A model generated the notes under the pieces. It saw only the letters and a list, made by a program, of their open reading frames with translations. It was not told where the DNA came from and ran no database searches. A stretch of 64,000 nt of DNA. It comes from Achromobacter pulmonis. Lineage in GTDB: Bacteria > Pseudomonadota > Gammaproteobacteria > Burkholderiales > Burkholderiaceae_B. The stretch lies in NCBI RefSeq assembly GCF_902859765.1, contig NZ_CADIJV010000002.1:186001-250000 (forward strand), in the 5' to 3' direction. The position numbers and the translations under genes are program-made. Shown in pieces: positions 7,842 through 17,693 of this stretch (position 1 is the first letter of the stretch; every line of letters starts with the position of its first letter).

Positions 7842-9694
7842 GCTGGCGTCTCCTCGGCGTAGAGCCGTTCGATCTGGTCCGCGTAGCTGCGGTAAATGCT
7901 GGCGCGGCGCACCTTCATAGTCGCGGTGACCTCGCCGTCGTCATGGTCCAGCTCTTTGGTCAACAGGTGGAAGCGCTTGATCTGCGCCACCGGCGCCAGC
8001 CCCGCGTTGGCGCGCGCCACTTCGGCCGCCACCAGCTCGCGCACCTCGGCGCATTCGGCCAGCGAACGGAAATGGGTAAAGGCGATGCGGCGCGATTCGG
8101 CCCACTTGGCCACCGTCTCGAACTCCAGCTGGATCAAGGCCGCGACATAGCGCCGGCCGTCGGCCACGATCACGCACTCCTTCACGTACGGGCTGCTCTT
8201 GACCGCGTTCTCGATTTCCGACGGCGTCAGGTTCTTGCCTCCAGCAGTGATCATGATGTCCTTCAGGCGGTCGACGATGCGCAGTTGGCCGTCGCGCACC
8301 TCGGCCACGTCGCCCGTATGCAACCAGCCATCGCGCACCGTGTCGGCGGTGGCGGCCGGGTTCTTGTAGTAACCGGCAAACACCATCTCGCCGCGCACCT
8401 GCAGTTCGCCCGACGCCCCCAGGCGCCAATCCACGCCCAGGATCGGTTCGCCCACCGTGCCCGCCATCACCCGGTCCGGATGCTGGCCGAAGATCATGCC
8501 GGTCGATTCGGTCAGGCCATAGACCTCCACCAGCGGCACGCCCAGGTTGCGGAAGTAGCGCACCACCTCCGGCGCGATCGGCGCCGCCCCCGTCATCGCC
8601 ACCCGCGCGCGCCGCAGGCCGATGAAGTTCTGCAAGGCGCGCAGCACCAGCCAGTACCACAGCGCATAGGTCAGGCGTTCGCGCGGCCCGCGTTGCCGTG
8701 GCGACTTGTGCGCGAACGGCGCGCACGCCGCCAGGGCGCGCCGGTACAACCATTGCTGTAGGCGGCCGGCTTCCTGCATCTTGATCGAGATCGACGCATG
8801 CAGCTTTTCCCAGATGCGCGGCACGCCCAGGAAAATCGTCGGCGCCACCTCGCGCAGATCCTCCTGCACCGTGCGGATCGACTCGCCGAAATTGACCTGC
8901 GCCCCGAGGTAGATCGGCACGAAGGTCGACAGCATCTGTTCGGCCACGTGGCACAGCGGCAGATACGACAGGTGCACGCTGGCCGCATCCATCCCCAGGC
9001 GCTCGGCGATGCCTGGCGCCACACCCCGCATGTTGCGGTAGCTGAGCATCGCGCCCTTGGGCTTGCCGGTAGAGCCTGACGTGTAGATCATCAGTCCCAG
9101 GTCGTCCAACTGTTGCGCGTCGAGCCATGTGTTCAGCGCCGCCAGGCCATCAGGCTCGAGCCGCTGGCCATCGGCCTCCAGCTCGGCAAACGCCATGATG
9201 CGCGCGCGCTCGGCCGGTGCGTGGGAGCGCAACCCCTTGGTCTCCATCACCACGATCCGCCGCAGCAGCGGCAGCCGGTGTGCCACCTGCAGCACCTTGT
9301 CGGTCTGCTCCTGGTCCTCGCACACCACCAGTTCGACATCGGCATGCTCCAGCACATAGCCCATTTCCTCGGCCGGACTGGTCGCGTACACGCCGACCGC
9401 CACGCCGCCGACAGCGCCCGCGCCCAACTGGGTCAGCAGCCACTCCAGCCGGTTCTCGGCAACCACCGCCACGCGCCCGCCGCGCGACAGGCCGGCCGCC
9501 TGCAGGCCTAGCCCGACGTGGCAGGCGCGGCGCCAATACTCCGCCCATGACACGGGCCGCCAGATGCCGAAGTCCTTCTGCCGGAGCGCAATGGCGGCCG
9601 GCTGCCGCCGCGCCTGTTCGCGCAGCATCTGCGGCAACGTCAGTGCCGGCCACTTGTCCGGCGCGGCGCCGGAGGATGCGCGGGCCGGGCTCAT
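7838..9694 (-). CDS. Long-chain-type acyl-CoA synthetase (AMP-forming)
   Basis: 618 residues of the ANL adenylate-forming superfamily. The phosphate-binding motif YTSGSTGKPKGAM starts at about residue 204. Later motifs are GAAPIAPEVVRYF, VYGLTESTGM, WLHTGDVAEV and RIVDRLKDIMITAGGKNLTP. The length and the C-terminal layout match FadD15/long-chain types rather than acetate or benzoate ligases. It activates a carboxylic acid to its CoA thioester. It sits between the LivF-type ATPase gene and the thiolase gene with four-base overlaps, suggesting that imported acids are activated at once and sent to beta-oxidation. Confidence 0.9.
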   Translation of the reverse strand: MSPARASSGAAPDKWPALTLPQMLREQARRQPAAIALRQKDFGIWRPVSWAEYWRRACHVGLGLQAAGLSRGGRVAVVAENRLEWLLTQLGAGAVGGVAVGVYATSPAEEMGYVLEHADVELVVCEDQEQTDKVLQVAHRLPLLRRIVVMETKGLRSHAPAERARIMAFAELEADGQRLEPDGLAALNTWLDAQQLDDLGLMIYTSGSTGKPKGAMLSYRNMRGVAPGIAERLGMDAASVHLSYLPLCHVAEQMLSTFVPIYLGAQVNFGESIRTVQEDLREVAPTIFLGVPRIWEKLHASISIKMQEAGRLQQWLYRRALAACAPFAHKSPRQRGPRERLTYALWYWLVLRALQNFIGLRRARVAMTGAAPIAPEVVRYFRNLGVPLVEVYGLTESTGMIFGQHPDRVMAGTVGEPILGVDWRLGASGELQVRGEMVFAGYYKNPAATADTVRDGWLHTGDVAEVRDGQLRIVDRLKDIMITAGGKNLTPSEIENAVKSSPYVKECVIVADGRRYVAALIQLEFETVAKWAESRRIAFTHFRSLAECAEVRELVAAEVARANAGLAPVAQIKRFHLLTKELDHDDGEVTATMKVRRASIYRSYADQIERLYAEETPA

Positions 9695-10518
9695 GACAGC
9701 CAGCGCTTGCGGCGCTTGTAGTGCTTGATATCGCGAAAGCCGCGCGCCTCGCCCGCGCCCCCCACCCCCAGGTAGAACTCGCGCACGTCGGGATCGGCCG
9801 CCAACTTCTCTGCCGTGCCGTCGATCGCCACCTTGCCCGTTTCCATGATGTAGCCGTAGTGGGCCACCGCCAGCGCCACCGACGCGTTCTGCTCGACCAG
9901 CAGCATCGACACCCCCTGCTCGCGATTGATGCGCGCGATGATGGTGAAGATCGCCTCCACCAGCAGCGGCGACAGTCCCAGCGATGGCTCATCCAGCAAC
10001 ATCAGCTTAGGCTGCGCGATCAGCGCCCGCCCGATCGCCAGCATCTGCTGTTCGCCGCCCGACAGATAGCCCGCCAGGCCGCGGCGCCGCTCGTACAACC
10101 GCGGGAAATAGCCATACACCAGATCGAAGTCGGCCTTGGCGCCGGCGCGGCCGCTCAAGGCATAGGTCGCGGCCACCAGGTTTTCCTCCACCGACAGGTC
10201 CTCGAATACGCGGCGCCCTTCCATCACATGCGCCAGGCCCGCCCGCACCAGGTTCTGTGGCCGCGCCCCGGCGGTATCAGCGCCGTCGAACAGAATGCGC
10301 CCGCGCGCCAGCTCGCCGTCCTCAAGGTCGAGCAGGCGCGACACCGCCTTCAGCGTGGTCGATTTGCCGGCGCCATTGCTGCCCAGCAGCGCCACGATGG
10401 CGCCGGCCGGCACCGACAGGGACAGTCCGCGCAGTACCTGCACCGCCTTGTTGTAGACCACCTCGATGTTGTTGATGTCCAGCACCGTCGGCGGCGACGC
10501 ATCGTGTTCCGGGCTCAC
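9691..10518 (-). CDS. LivF-type ABC transporter ATP-binding protein
   Basis: 275 residues with Walker A GSNGAGKST (near residue 45), signature LSGGEQQML, and Walker B PKLMLLDEPSLGL. Sequence features (NIEVVYNKAVQVLRGLSL, QNASVALAVAHYGYIMETG) mark it as the LivF branch of the branched-chain amino acid / HAAT family. The C-terminus is basic (YKRRKRW). It is the second ATPase of the importer, with LivG-type encoded at 13657-14481. Its stop overlaps the acyl-CoA synthetase start by four bases. Confidence 0.9.
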   Translation of the reverse strand: MSPEHDASPPTVLDINNIEVVYNKAVQVLRGLSLSVPAGAIVALLGSNGAGKSTTLKAVSRLLDLEDGELARGRILFDGADTAGARPQNLVRAGLAHVMEGRRVFEDLSVEENLVAATYALSGRAGAKADFDLVYGYFPRLYERRRGLAGYLSGGEQQMLAIGRALIAQPKLMLLDEPSLGLSPLLVEAIFTIIARINREQGVSMLLVEQNASVALAVAHYGYIMETGKVAIDGTAEKLAADPDVREFYLGVGGAGEARGFRDIKHYKRRKRWLS

Positions 10519-10525
10519 GGGCGCC

Positions 10526-11707
10526 TCACTGCAGCACGATCCAATCGGATGCCGGCACCATCTGCTTCTTCTTGGTGTCGGCCCGGTAGATACGGCCCAC
10601 CGGGATAGAGTTGCCCTTGATGCTGATGGGCACGCCGATCAGTCCACCGGTGTCGAAGTCCTTGATTCCTTCCAGCGCCGCCTTCATGTTGGCGCTGGTC
10701 AATTCCTTGCCTGCCTCCAGCGTGCGCTTGGCCACTTCCGAGAACAGCATCGCCGCCAGGAAGCCCTGCATGTAGCCGGTGCTCTGGTATTGCGGACGCA
10801 TCTCGCGGATCTTCCTGAGCATCGGCGCATCGGCCGCCTGGTCATAGTAGTAACGATAGGGCATCACGCCCATGAAGCCCTCGGCATCCTCGCCCATCTG
10901 CATCACGGTGGAATTGTCCATGGTCCAGAACGTACCCATGTAGCGCGTCTTCAGGCCCATGCGCTTGCCCTGCCCGACGAACTCGGGAATTGGCGCCAGC
11001 ACGTAGCCGTGGAAGATCGTGAAGTCCGGATCGGCGCGGCGCAGTTTGATGACCTCCGTCGATACGTCCACGCTGCCTGGCGGCGTCATGATCTCGGTGG
11101 CCACCGTCAACCCCAGCTTCTGCGCCACCGCGCGCGAACTGGCGATCGGATCGCGGCCGAACTCCGTGTCCGAGTACACGAACGCCACCTTGGCGCCCGG
11201 CTTTTCCTTGGCGATGTAGCGCAGCAGGATGCCGAACATTTCCGTGTAGTCCGGCCCCAGCATGAACTGCGCCGGATACTTGGCCGGATCGTTCAATTCG
11301 GTGGCGAACGAGGCGCCCGTCATCAGGATCTTGCCCGAGCGATCCAGCTCGGCATTGATGGTCTTGGAAAATCCGGTCGAATCGCCATAGTAGAAGTTCA
11401 CCTTGTTCTGGCTGGTGATCTTCTTGAAAGCCGCCACCGACGCGTCCACCTTGTAGCCCGTATCCTCCGGCACATAACGCAGCTTGCGGCCCTTGATGCC
11501 GCCCTGCTCGTTGATGATCTTGACGTAGTCGGTAATGCCGGCGTGAATGCCCTGCCCGGCAAACGCGAACACGCCGCTCAACGGGATCGAGCCGCCCAGC
11601 ACCAGGTCCTCCTCTGCCTGGGCCGGCGGCGCCACCGCCAGCGTCATTGCCACGCCCAAGGGCGCCAGCAACTTCGATAAACCGCTGCCTATCCGGATGC
11701 GCTTCAT
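10526..11707 (-). CDS. Periplasmic substrate-binding protein of the LivK/HAAT family
   Basis: 393 residues with a signal peptide ending around VAPPAQAEE. The mature part begins LVLGGSIPLSGVFAFAGQG, the type I periplasmic-binding-protein start typical of LivK-like receptors. Later parts include FYYGDSTGFSKTINAEL and VAFVYSDTEFGRDP. HAAT receptors bind amino acids, but many bind aromatic acids, amides or other carboxylates. Linkage to an acyl-CoA synthetase suggests a carboxylic acid rather than leucine; that is inference. Confidence 0.85.
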   Translation of the reverse strand: MKRIRIGSGLSKLLAPLGVAMTLAVAPPAQAEEDLVLGGSIPLSGVFAFAGQGIHAGITDYVKIINEQGGIKGRKLRYVPEDTGYKVDASVAAFKKITSQNKVNFYYGDSTGFSKTINAELDRSGKILMTGASFATELNDPAKYPAQFMLGPDYTEMFGILLRYIAKEKPGAKVAFVYSDTEFGRDPIASSRAVAQKLGLTVATEIMTPPGSVDVSTEVIKLRRADPDFTIFHGYVLAPIPEFVGQGKRMGLKTRYMGTFWTMDNSTVMQMGEDAEGFMGVMPYRYYYDQAADAPMLRKIREMRPQYQSTGYMQGFLAAMLFSEVAKRTLEAGKELTSANMKAALEGIKDFDTGGLIGVPISIKGNSIPVGRIYRADTKKKQMVPASDWIVLQ

Positions 11708-11738
11708 GGTTTCGTCTCCTGGTTATCCTGGGGCTGGC

Positions 11739-12776
11739 CTACGTGCGGAAAGGCCAGAGGTGAAAATAGCGGCGCACGCGGCGCCAGATTTCCGCGAGCC
11801 CGTGCGGCTCGAAGATCAGAAAGCCCACGATCAGCAGGCCGAACACGATGGTTCGCACCGGCGAAATCAAACGCAGCGCGTCGCCGCCCACCGGCAGCCA
11901 GCCCACCACCAGCTTGAGCAGCTCGGGCACCATGGTCATGAACACGGCGCCCAGGATGGCGCCCAGGATCGACCCCATGCCGCCGACGATAATGGCGGCC
12001 AGAAAGAAGATCGACATGATCAGCGGAAAACTCTCCGGCGTGACCACGCGGAAAAAATAGGCCCACAGCCCGCCGGCCACGCCCGCGTAGAACGACGACA
12101 GGCCGAACGACAGCAACTTGTAGCGCAGCAGGTGGATGCCCAACACCTCGGCCGAGATGTCGCGGTCGCGGATCGCGATGAAGGCGCGGCCGATGCGGGT
12201 ACGAAACAGGTTGGCCGCGCCCAGCACCATCAACACCGTCAAGGGCACGATCAGCCAATAGAGCTTGAACGAGGTGTCCAGGTCGATCCCCAGCAGCCGT
12301 GCCGGCGGCACCTGCAACCCGCCCGTGCCCCCCGTGAAGGCCCAGTTGGCGAACACGAAGTGCGCAATGAACGACGCCGCGATCGTCGAGATCGCCAGGT
12401 ACAGGCCCTTGACCCGCAGCGACGGAATCCCCACCAGCAGCCCGCCCAGCATCGCCACCACGCCGCCACCGGCCAGATTCAGCAGCACCGGCGTGCCCAG
12501 CCGCAACTCCATCACCGCCACCGTATACGCGCCCAGCCCCATGAAAGCCGCTTGCCCCAGGCTCACCAATCCGGTATAGCCCGTCAGGATGTTGAGTCCG
12601 GTCGCGCTGGCCACGTTGATCGCCACCAGGCACGCCAGGTACAGCCAGTAGGCGTCGGCCACGAACGGGAACAGCGCCAGCGACGCCGCCAGCAGCGCCA
12701 GCCACAGCCGTTGAGTGTGGGTATCGAACAGCGCCTCGTCGGCGCGGTAGGTCTCTTTCGCGGTCGCGATGCGCAT
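11739..12776 (-). CDS. LivM-type ABC transporter permease
   Basis: 345 residues with about ten hydrophobic segments. Conserved LivM features are GLNILTGYTGLVSLGQAAFM, SLRVKGLYLAISTIAASFI, GRAFIAIRDRDISAEVLGI and the cytoplasmic GGMGSILGAILGAVF loop. It forms the channel with the LivH-type permease encoded immediately upstream (two bases between them). It moves the substrate delivered by the binding protein across the inner membrane. Confidence 0.9.
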   Translation of the reverse strand: MRIATAKETYRADEALFDTHTQRLWLALLAASLALFPFVADAYWLYLACLVAINVASATGLNILTGYTGLVSLGQAAFMGLGAYTVAVMELRLGTPVLLNLAGGGVVAMLGGLLVGIPSLRVKGLYLAISTIAASFIAHFVFANWAFTGGTGGLQVPPARLLGIDLDTSFKLYWLIVPLTVLMVLGAANLFRTRIGRAFIAIRDRDISAEVLGIHLLRYKLLSFGLSSFYAGVAGGLWAYFFRVVTPESFPLIMSIFFLAAIIVGGMGSILGAILGAVFMTMVPELLKLVVGWLPVGGDALRLISPVRTIVFGLLIVGFLIFEPHGLAEIWRRVRRYFHLWPFRT

Positions 12777-12778
12777 GG

Positions 12779-13657
12779 CTACAGCCTCTCGATCTCACGC
12801 GTGCCGAACAAGCCGTAGGGCCGCATCATCAGCACCGCCACCAGCACCACAAAGGTCGCCAGCAATTTGTATTCGCCGCCCAGGTAGGCGCCGGCCCAGG
12901 CCTCCAGCAGGCCGATGAAAATGCCCCCGACAAGCGCCCCCGCCACGCTGTCCAGTCCGCCCACGATCACCACCACCAGCACCGACAGGCCAAACACGCC
13001 CATCGACGACGAGATGCCGCCGATCGCGCCCACGATCACGCCCGAGACCGCCGCGATCGCCCCTGCCGCCGCCCATGACAGCGAGAACACCCGCGGCACA
13101 TTGATGCCCATCGCGTAGGCTGCCCCCTGGTCCGACGCGGTGGCCCGCAAGGCCACGCCGCCGCGCCAATAGCGGAACACCGCCAATACGAACAAGGCCA
13201 TTGCCAGCGCCACCCAGAACCCGTAGAACACCTTGGGCGCGACGAATGCCTCGCCCAGCATCACCGGCGCGCGCGGCATGAACTCCGGCAGCCGGCGCTG
13301 GTCCGCCGTCCAGATCAGTTCCACCACGCCCACCAGGATCGAGGCCAGCCCCACTGTGATCATGAACACCGAAATCGGCGACTCGCCCAGCATCGGCCGG
13401 ATCGTCACGCGCTCGACCAGCGCGCCCAGCGCGGCCGACAGCGCCACCGCGCCGGCAATCGCCGCCCATATCGGCCAGGCCATGCCGGCGGCAAAGGCAT
13501 AGAACACATAAGCGCCCATCATCAGGAATTCGCCGATGGCGATGTTCACCACCCGTGTCGCCTTGTAGACAATCACGAACGCCAGCGCCGCCAGCGCATA
13601 CAGGCCGCCGCTGCCCAGCCCGGCCAGCGTCACCTCCACGAAGAACAGGCCGTCCAT
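12779..13657 (-). CDS. LivH-type ABC transporter permease
   Basis: 292 residues from an ATG at 13657 that overlaps the LivG-type stop by one base (TGATG). A longer frame upstream lies within livG and is not used. LivH hallmarks: GSGGLYALAALAFVIVYKAT, VNIAIGEFLMMGAY, LRATASDQGAAYAMGINVPR and IVGGLDSVAGALVGG. About eight membrane spans. It pairs with the LivM-type permease. Confidence 0.9.
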   Translation of the reverse strand: MDGLFFVEVTLAGLGSGGLYALAALAFVIVYKATRVVNIAIGEFLMMGAYVFYAFAAGMAWPIWAAIAGAVALSAALGALVERVTIRPMLGESPISVFMITVGLASILVGVVELIWTADQRRLPEFMPRAPVMLGEAFVAPKVFYGFWVALAMALFVLAVFRYWRGGVALRATASDQGAAYAMGINVPRVFSLSWAAAGAIAAVSGVIVGAIGGISSSMGVFGLSVLVVVIVGGLDSVAGALVGGIFIGLLEAWAGAYLGGEYKLLATFVVLVAVLMMRPYGLFGTREIERL

Positions 13658-14481
13658 CAAGCCGCCTCGCGCAGCCGCCGACGCAGATCGCCGACGTCGC
13701 CCGCGCCCAGATAGGCCTTGATGACCTCCGGATCGGCCTGCACCGCCGCGGGCGTGCCGTCGGCGATGACCTGGCCGAAGTTCAGCACCACCACGTGGTC
13801 CGACAGATCCATCACCATGCCCATGTCGTGCTCCACCATCAGCACCGTCACGCCCCACTCGGCGCGCGCGTCGAGGATGAAGCGCGCCATGTCGTCGGTC
13901 TCCTCGCGGTTCATGCCCGCCACCGGCTCGTCCAGCATCAGCACCTTGGGCTGCATCGCCAGCGCCCGCGCCAGCTCCACCCGCTTGCGCAACCCGTACG
14001 ACAGCGCCGCCACCGGCGCGTGGCGGATGTGGTCGATCTCCAGGAAGTCGATGATGCGTTCCTCGATATCGGCGCGCAGCGCCATTTCCTCGCGCCGCGC
14101 CCGTCCCAGGTACAGCAGCGCGTCCAGCACATTGGTGCGCAGGTGGGCATGGCGCCCCAGCTTGATGTTGTCCAGCACCGTCATGCCGCGAAACAGGGCG
14201 ATGTTCTGGAAACTGCGCGCCAACCCCAGCCGCGCGCGCTCGGGCGCCGCCACGCGCGTGATGTCGCGGCCCGCGAAGCGGATGGCCCCCGCGGCCGGAC
14301 GGTAGAAACCCGATATGGTGTTGAACAGCGAGGTCTTGCCCGCGCCATTGGGGCCGATGACCGTGGTGATGGACCCGGGCGCGACACGAAAGCCCACGCC
14401 GGTAAGCGCCTTGATCCCGCCGAACGCCAACGTGACCCCATCCACCTCCAGCAAGGGAGGGCTATCGGATTGATCCACCAT
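13657..14481 (-). CDS. LivG-type ABC transporter ATP-binding protein, first gene of the operon
   Basis: 274 residues with Walker A GPNGAGKTSLFN, Walker B PKVLMLDEPVAGMN and the long-insert Q-loop region typical of LivG (QNIALFRGMTVLDNIKLGRH). The ABC signature is atypical: where LSGG would be expected the protein reads AALSYGLRKRVELARAL. The C-terminus keeps the VVLNFGQVIADGTPAAVQ pattern. It heads the eight-gene leftward operon. The 233-base gap to the divergent crotonase gene contains palindromes that may be operator sites. Confidence 0.9.
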   Translation of the reverse strand: MVDQSDSPPLLEVDGVTLAFGGIKALTGVGFRVAPGSITTVIGPNGAGKTSLFNTISGFYRPAAGAIRFAGRDITRVAAPERARLGLARSFQNIALFRGMTVLDNIKLGRHAHLRTNVLDALLYLGRARREEMALRADIEERIIDFLEIDHIRHAPVAALSYGLRKRVELARALAMQPKVLMLDEPVAGMNREETDDMARFILDARAEWGVTVLMVEHDMGMVMDLSDHVVVLNFGQVIADGTPAAVQADPEVIKAYLGAGDVGDLRRRLREAA

Positions 14482-14530
14482 TTGTCTCCTCGCTGTGATC
14501 GCGAAGCTGTTTTTTTTAATGGCGGTGAAT

Positions 14531-14589
14531 CAGCGTAGCCCCGAGGCAGGCGATGCGGCGAACCTGTCTTTTACCTACGCTGTACAGCG
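14531..14589. promoter_or_regulatory. Palindromic regulatory region between the transport operon and the crotonase gene
   Basis: CAGCGTAG (14531-14538) and CTACGCTG (14575-14582) are perfect inverted copies. The second overlaps a 12-base palindrome, CGCTGTACAGCG (14578-14589). A further dyad GCTCGG/CCGAGC lies at 14621-14639. Placement between divergent genes fits binding sites for the TetR protein encoded at the end of the operon, though no direct evidence links them. Confidence 0.45.
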
Positions 14590-14714
14590 CCGGAAAATCG
14601 TTCTATGCGTTACGCTTGCGGCTCGGACGGCAACCGAGCAAGCGCTTGGTTGCGACCTTAGCATCGTGGTTTTTGGATCGAAAGTTGGTATTTACCCGAT
14701 AACGGAGACAAGCC

Positions 14715-15518
14715 ATGACCCCTGCTCTGCCGGTATTTCCCACCCTGCTGCTGGAGGCCGGCGACGGCATCGCCACGCTGACGCTGAACCAGCCCGCCAC
14801 CTTCAACGCCATCGACATCGCCATGGCCCAGGACCTGCAGCGGGCGGCCCAATGGCTCGATACGCGCGCCGACATCCGGCTGGTGCTGTTGCGCGGCGCG
14901 GGCAAGGCCTTCTGCGCGGGTGGCGACATCACGCTGTTCGAAGGCGACGTCAATGCGGTGCGCGCCAGGCTGCTCGAGCTGTTCACGCCGCTCAACGACT
15001 TCGTGGCGCACGTCGCGCGCATGGACAAGCTCTGGCTGGCGCAGGTCCACGGCGTCGCGGCCGGCGCCGGCCTGTCTCTCGTCCTGGCCTGCGACCTGGC
15101 CATCGCCGATGCCGACACGCGCTTCATGACCGCCTACCTGAAACTCGGCGCCACGCCCGACGCCGGCATGACCCACGGCCTGAACCGCCTGCTCGGCCCG
15201 CGCCGCGCGCTCGACCTGCTGCTGCGCCCCGATGCCTTCACCGCCGCGCAGGCACATGCCTGGGGGCTCATCAACCGCGTCGCCGACGCCGGCCAACTGG
15301 CGCCGCAAGCACAAGCCTATGCGCAACAGCTGGCCAGCCACGCACCGCACGGCATCGCCGGCGCCAAGCAGCTGCTGCGCAGCGCCGCGCAGGCATCGCT
15401 GGAGACACAACTGGCCGAAGAAACCGCCTGCTTCCTGCAGACGGCCCGGCGCGAGGATTTCGCCGAAGGCGTGCGCGCCTTCCGCGAAAAGCGCGCGCCG
15501 CGCTTCCAGGGCCGCTGA
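14715..15518 (+). CDS. Enoyl-CoA hydratase/isomerase family protein, PaaG-like active site
   Basis: 267 residues of the crotonase fold, with oxyanion-hole segments KAFCAGGDI and [20 protein letters not shown]. Aligned with rat enoyl-CoA hydratase, both catalytic glutamates are replaced (Leu and Tyr by my alignment). [14 protein letters not shown] carries an aspartate where PaaG-type isomerases have their catalytic Asp. This suggests an enoyl-CoA or ring-epoxide isomerase rather than a hydratase. It is transcribed away from the ABC transporter / CoA-ligase operon and probably shares its pathway. Confidence 0.85.
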   Translation: MTPALPVFPTLLLEAGDGIATLTLNQPATFNAIDIAMAQDLQRAAQWLDTRADIRLVLLRGAGKAFCAGGDITLFEGDVNAVRARLLELFTPLNDFVAHVARMDKLWLAQVHGVAAGAGLSLVLACDLAIADADTRFMTAYLKLGATPDAGMTHGLNRLLGPRRALDLLLRPDAFTAAQAHAWGLINRVADAGQLAPQAQAYAQQLASHAPHGIAGAKQLLRSAAQASLETQLAEETACFLQTARREDFAEGVRAFREKRAPRFQGR

Positions 15519-15536
15519 CACGCGCGCAGCCCCGCG

Positions 15537-17655
15537 TCAGAACTTGTAGGTGACGCTGGCGATTGCGCTGCGGCGCGCGCCATACCAGCAATCGCCGCGC
15601 GACAGACACGTGGCCAGATAGGTCTTGTCCGTCAGGTTGTTGACGTTCAAAGCATAACGCCAGTGGCTGGTTTCGTACGCCATCATGGCGTCCACCAGCC
15701 ACACCGGCGACAGCTTGGGCGCGTCGCCATCGCGGAACGATGACATCCAACGCGTGCCCGCGCCCACCGTGAAACGCCCGTCCAGGTTGTCCAGCGCGAA
15801 ACGGTACCGGCCCCATGCCGCCGCCTGGTGGCGTGGAATGCCTTCGAGCTGTGGATCCAGGTCGATGTAGTTGTAGTGCGCGATCACGTCGAACGACGAC
15901 GTCACCTGGCCGCGCCATTCCAGTTCCAGGCCGCGCGTGCGCGTCTTGCCGGTCTGCACGTTGTTCAGCGCCGACGTCGGATCCGGCACCAGGCGGTTCT
16001 TCTCCCGCAAGTCGTACACCGAGGCCGTCGCCAGCTGACCGCCATCGGCGGACTGGTACTTCACGCCCGCCTCCCACTGCTTGCCGCGCAGTGGCTGGTA
16101 CAGTTCGGGCACGTCACCATCCGGTGTGCGGCGCGTGGTGCTGGCCACCGGCGTGAATGATTCGCTGTAACTGATGTAGGGCGACCAGCCATTGCTGGCC
16201 GCGTACATCAGGCCGAAGCGCTTGGTGGTGGCCTGGGCCTTGTCCGTATTCCCGCCCTCGAGCTGGCTGCGCGCGCGGTCGTGCCGCAGGCCAGCCGTCA
16301 CGATCCAGTGCTGGCCGATTTTCATCTGGTCCTGCAGGTAGATGCCCGTCTGGCGCTGCGTGAAACGCGGCTCGCCGGTCAGCTCGGGGATGTAGCCTTT
16401 GCCGTACACCGGGTCGTACGCATCGATCGTATCCTTGCCGCTGCCGCTCTCGCGGTCGCGTCGATAGCGCACCCAATCCAGCCCCAGCAGCAACTTGTGC
16501 GTCACCCCGCCGGTGCGCACCTCGCCGCTCAGGTGCTGGTCCAGCGTATCCATGCGCACCTTGGTGATGGTGTCATCGGCATAGCGGCCGATGATTCGCT
16601 GGTTGACCGGGTCAGCGGCCCAGCCGCCGGGCAGGCTGAACGAATCCGCATAATGCGTGAAGTACGTCACCTTGTTGTTGGCGTGCCGGAACCCCTGGCT
16701 GAACGCCCACTTGTCGTTGAACTTGTGCTCGAACAACCAGCCGAACGTACGGCGTTCGGAATCGTAGCGATCATGATCCGGTTCACCGATGAAACGATAG
16801 GTCGGAATAGTGCCGTTGGGATTGGGCGTGCGCATGCCGGACCACGGCATGAACTGCGCGGTCGAACCCGACTTGTCCTTCTGATACAGCGCCTGCAAGG
16901 TCAACGTCGTCGCCGCACTCGGCCGCCACGTCAGCGATGGCGCCACCAGCGTGCGGTCATCCGGCACATGATGCACCTGGGTATCGGCATCGCGCTGCAA
17001 CGCCACCAGGCGATACAGCCACTGGCCATCCTCGGTGATGGGCCCCGTCAGGTCGATCTGCGCCTGCTTGCGCCCGTGATTGCCCAGTTGCACCCCAACT
17101 TCGCGCTGTGTCTCGGCGAGCGGGCGCTTGCTGACCAGGTTGATGAGGCCGCCCGTGCTGCCCTGGCCGTACATCATGGCCGCCGGCCCGCGCAGCACCT
17201 CGATGCGCTCCAGCATGTACGGATCCGGGCGGGTCGTGCTGGTGTAGTAATCGAACGCCTGGCGCATCCCGTCCAGGTAGACATCGACATCGGTCCCCCG
17301 CACCCGCACGCTGTCGCTACGCGCATCCAGGCCGTAGGCATCGGAGCGCACCCCAGCCGCATAACCGAGCGCATCCTGCAGGCTGGTGGCGCCCTGGTCC
17401 ACGATCTGGTCGCGCGGCACTACGGTAATTGACTGCGCGGTCTCGTTCAGCGGCGTGTCGGTCTTCGTGGCGGTGGCCGAGCGGGTGGCGGCGTAGCCCA
17501 GGACCGGGCTGGTGGCCGTCTCCGCGCCCCCCCTCCACCCTGACCGACGGCAGTGTGGTCGGTTCCACAGGCGCCGGCTGTGCTGTCAGCGCTGCCGGCA
17601 AGACACTCAGCGCCGCCACCAGGCCGGCACGGCGGGACATGGCAGGATGAAACAT
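15537..17655 (-). pseudogene. TonB-dependent siderophore receptor, frame interrupted at a G7 tract (possibly phase-variable)
   Basis: The leftward frame from 17655 gives a signal peptide (SRRAGLVAALSVLPAALTAQ) and the linker LPSVRVEGG, then leaves frame at seven G residues (17527-17533 on the plus strand as C7). The rest of the receptor continues in the next frame: a TonB-box/plug region (TPLNETAQSITVVPRDQ), plug motifs VRVRGTDVDVYLDGMRQ and ERIEVLRGPAAMMYGQGSTG, and a beta-barrel ending in VTYKF. Removing one G gives a 705-residue protein, normal for ferric-siderophore receptors. There is no STN domain, so no surface signalling is expected. A Fur-like box lies about 40 bases upstream. A sequencing error, a null allele or an off phase are all possible. 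Confidence 0.8.
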
Positions 17656-17693
17656 CGACGTAGCTCCCTTTGACGAATTTTAGAGAGCCAGAT

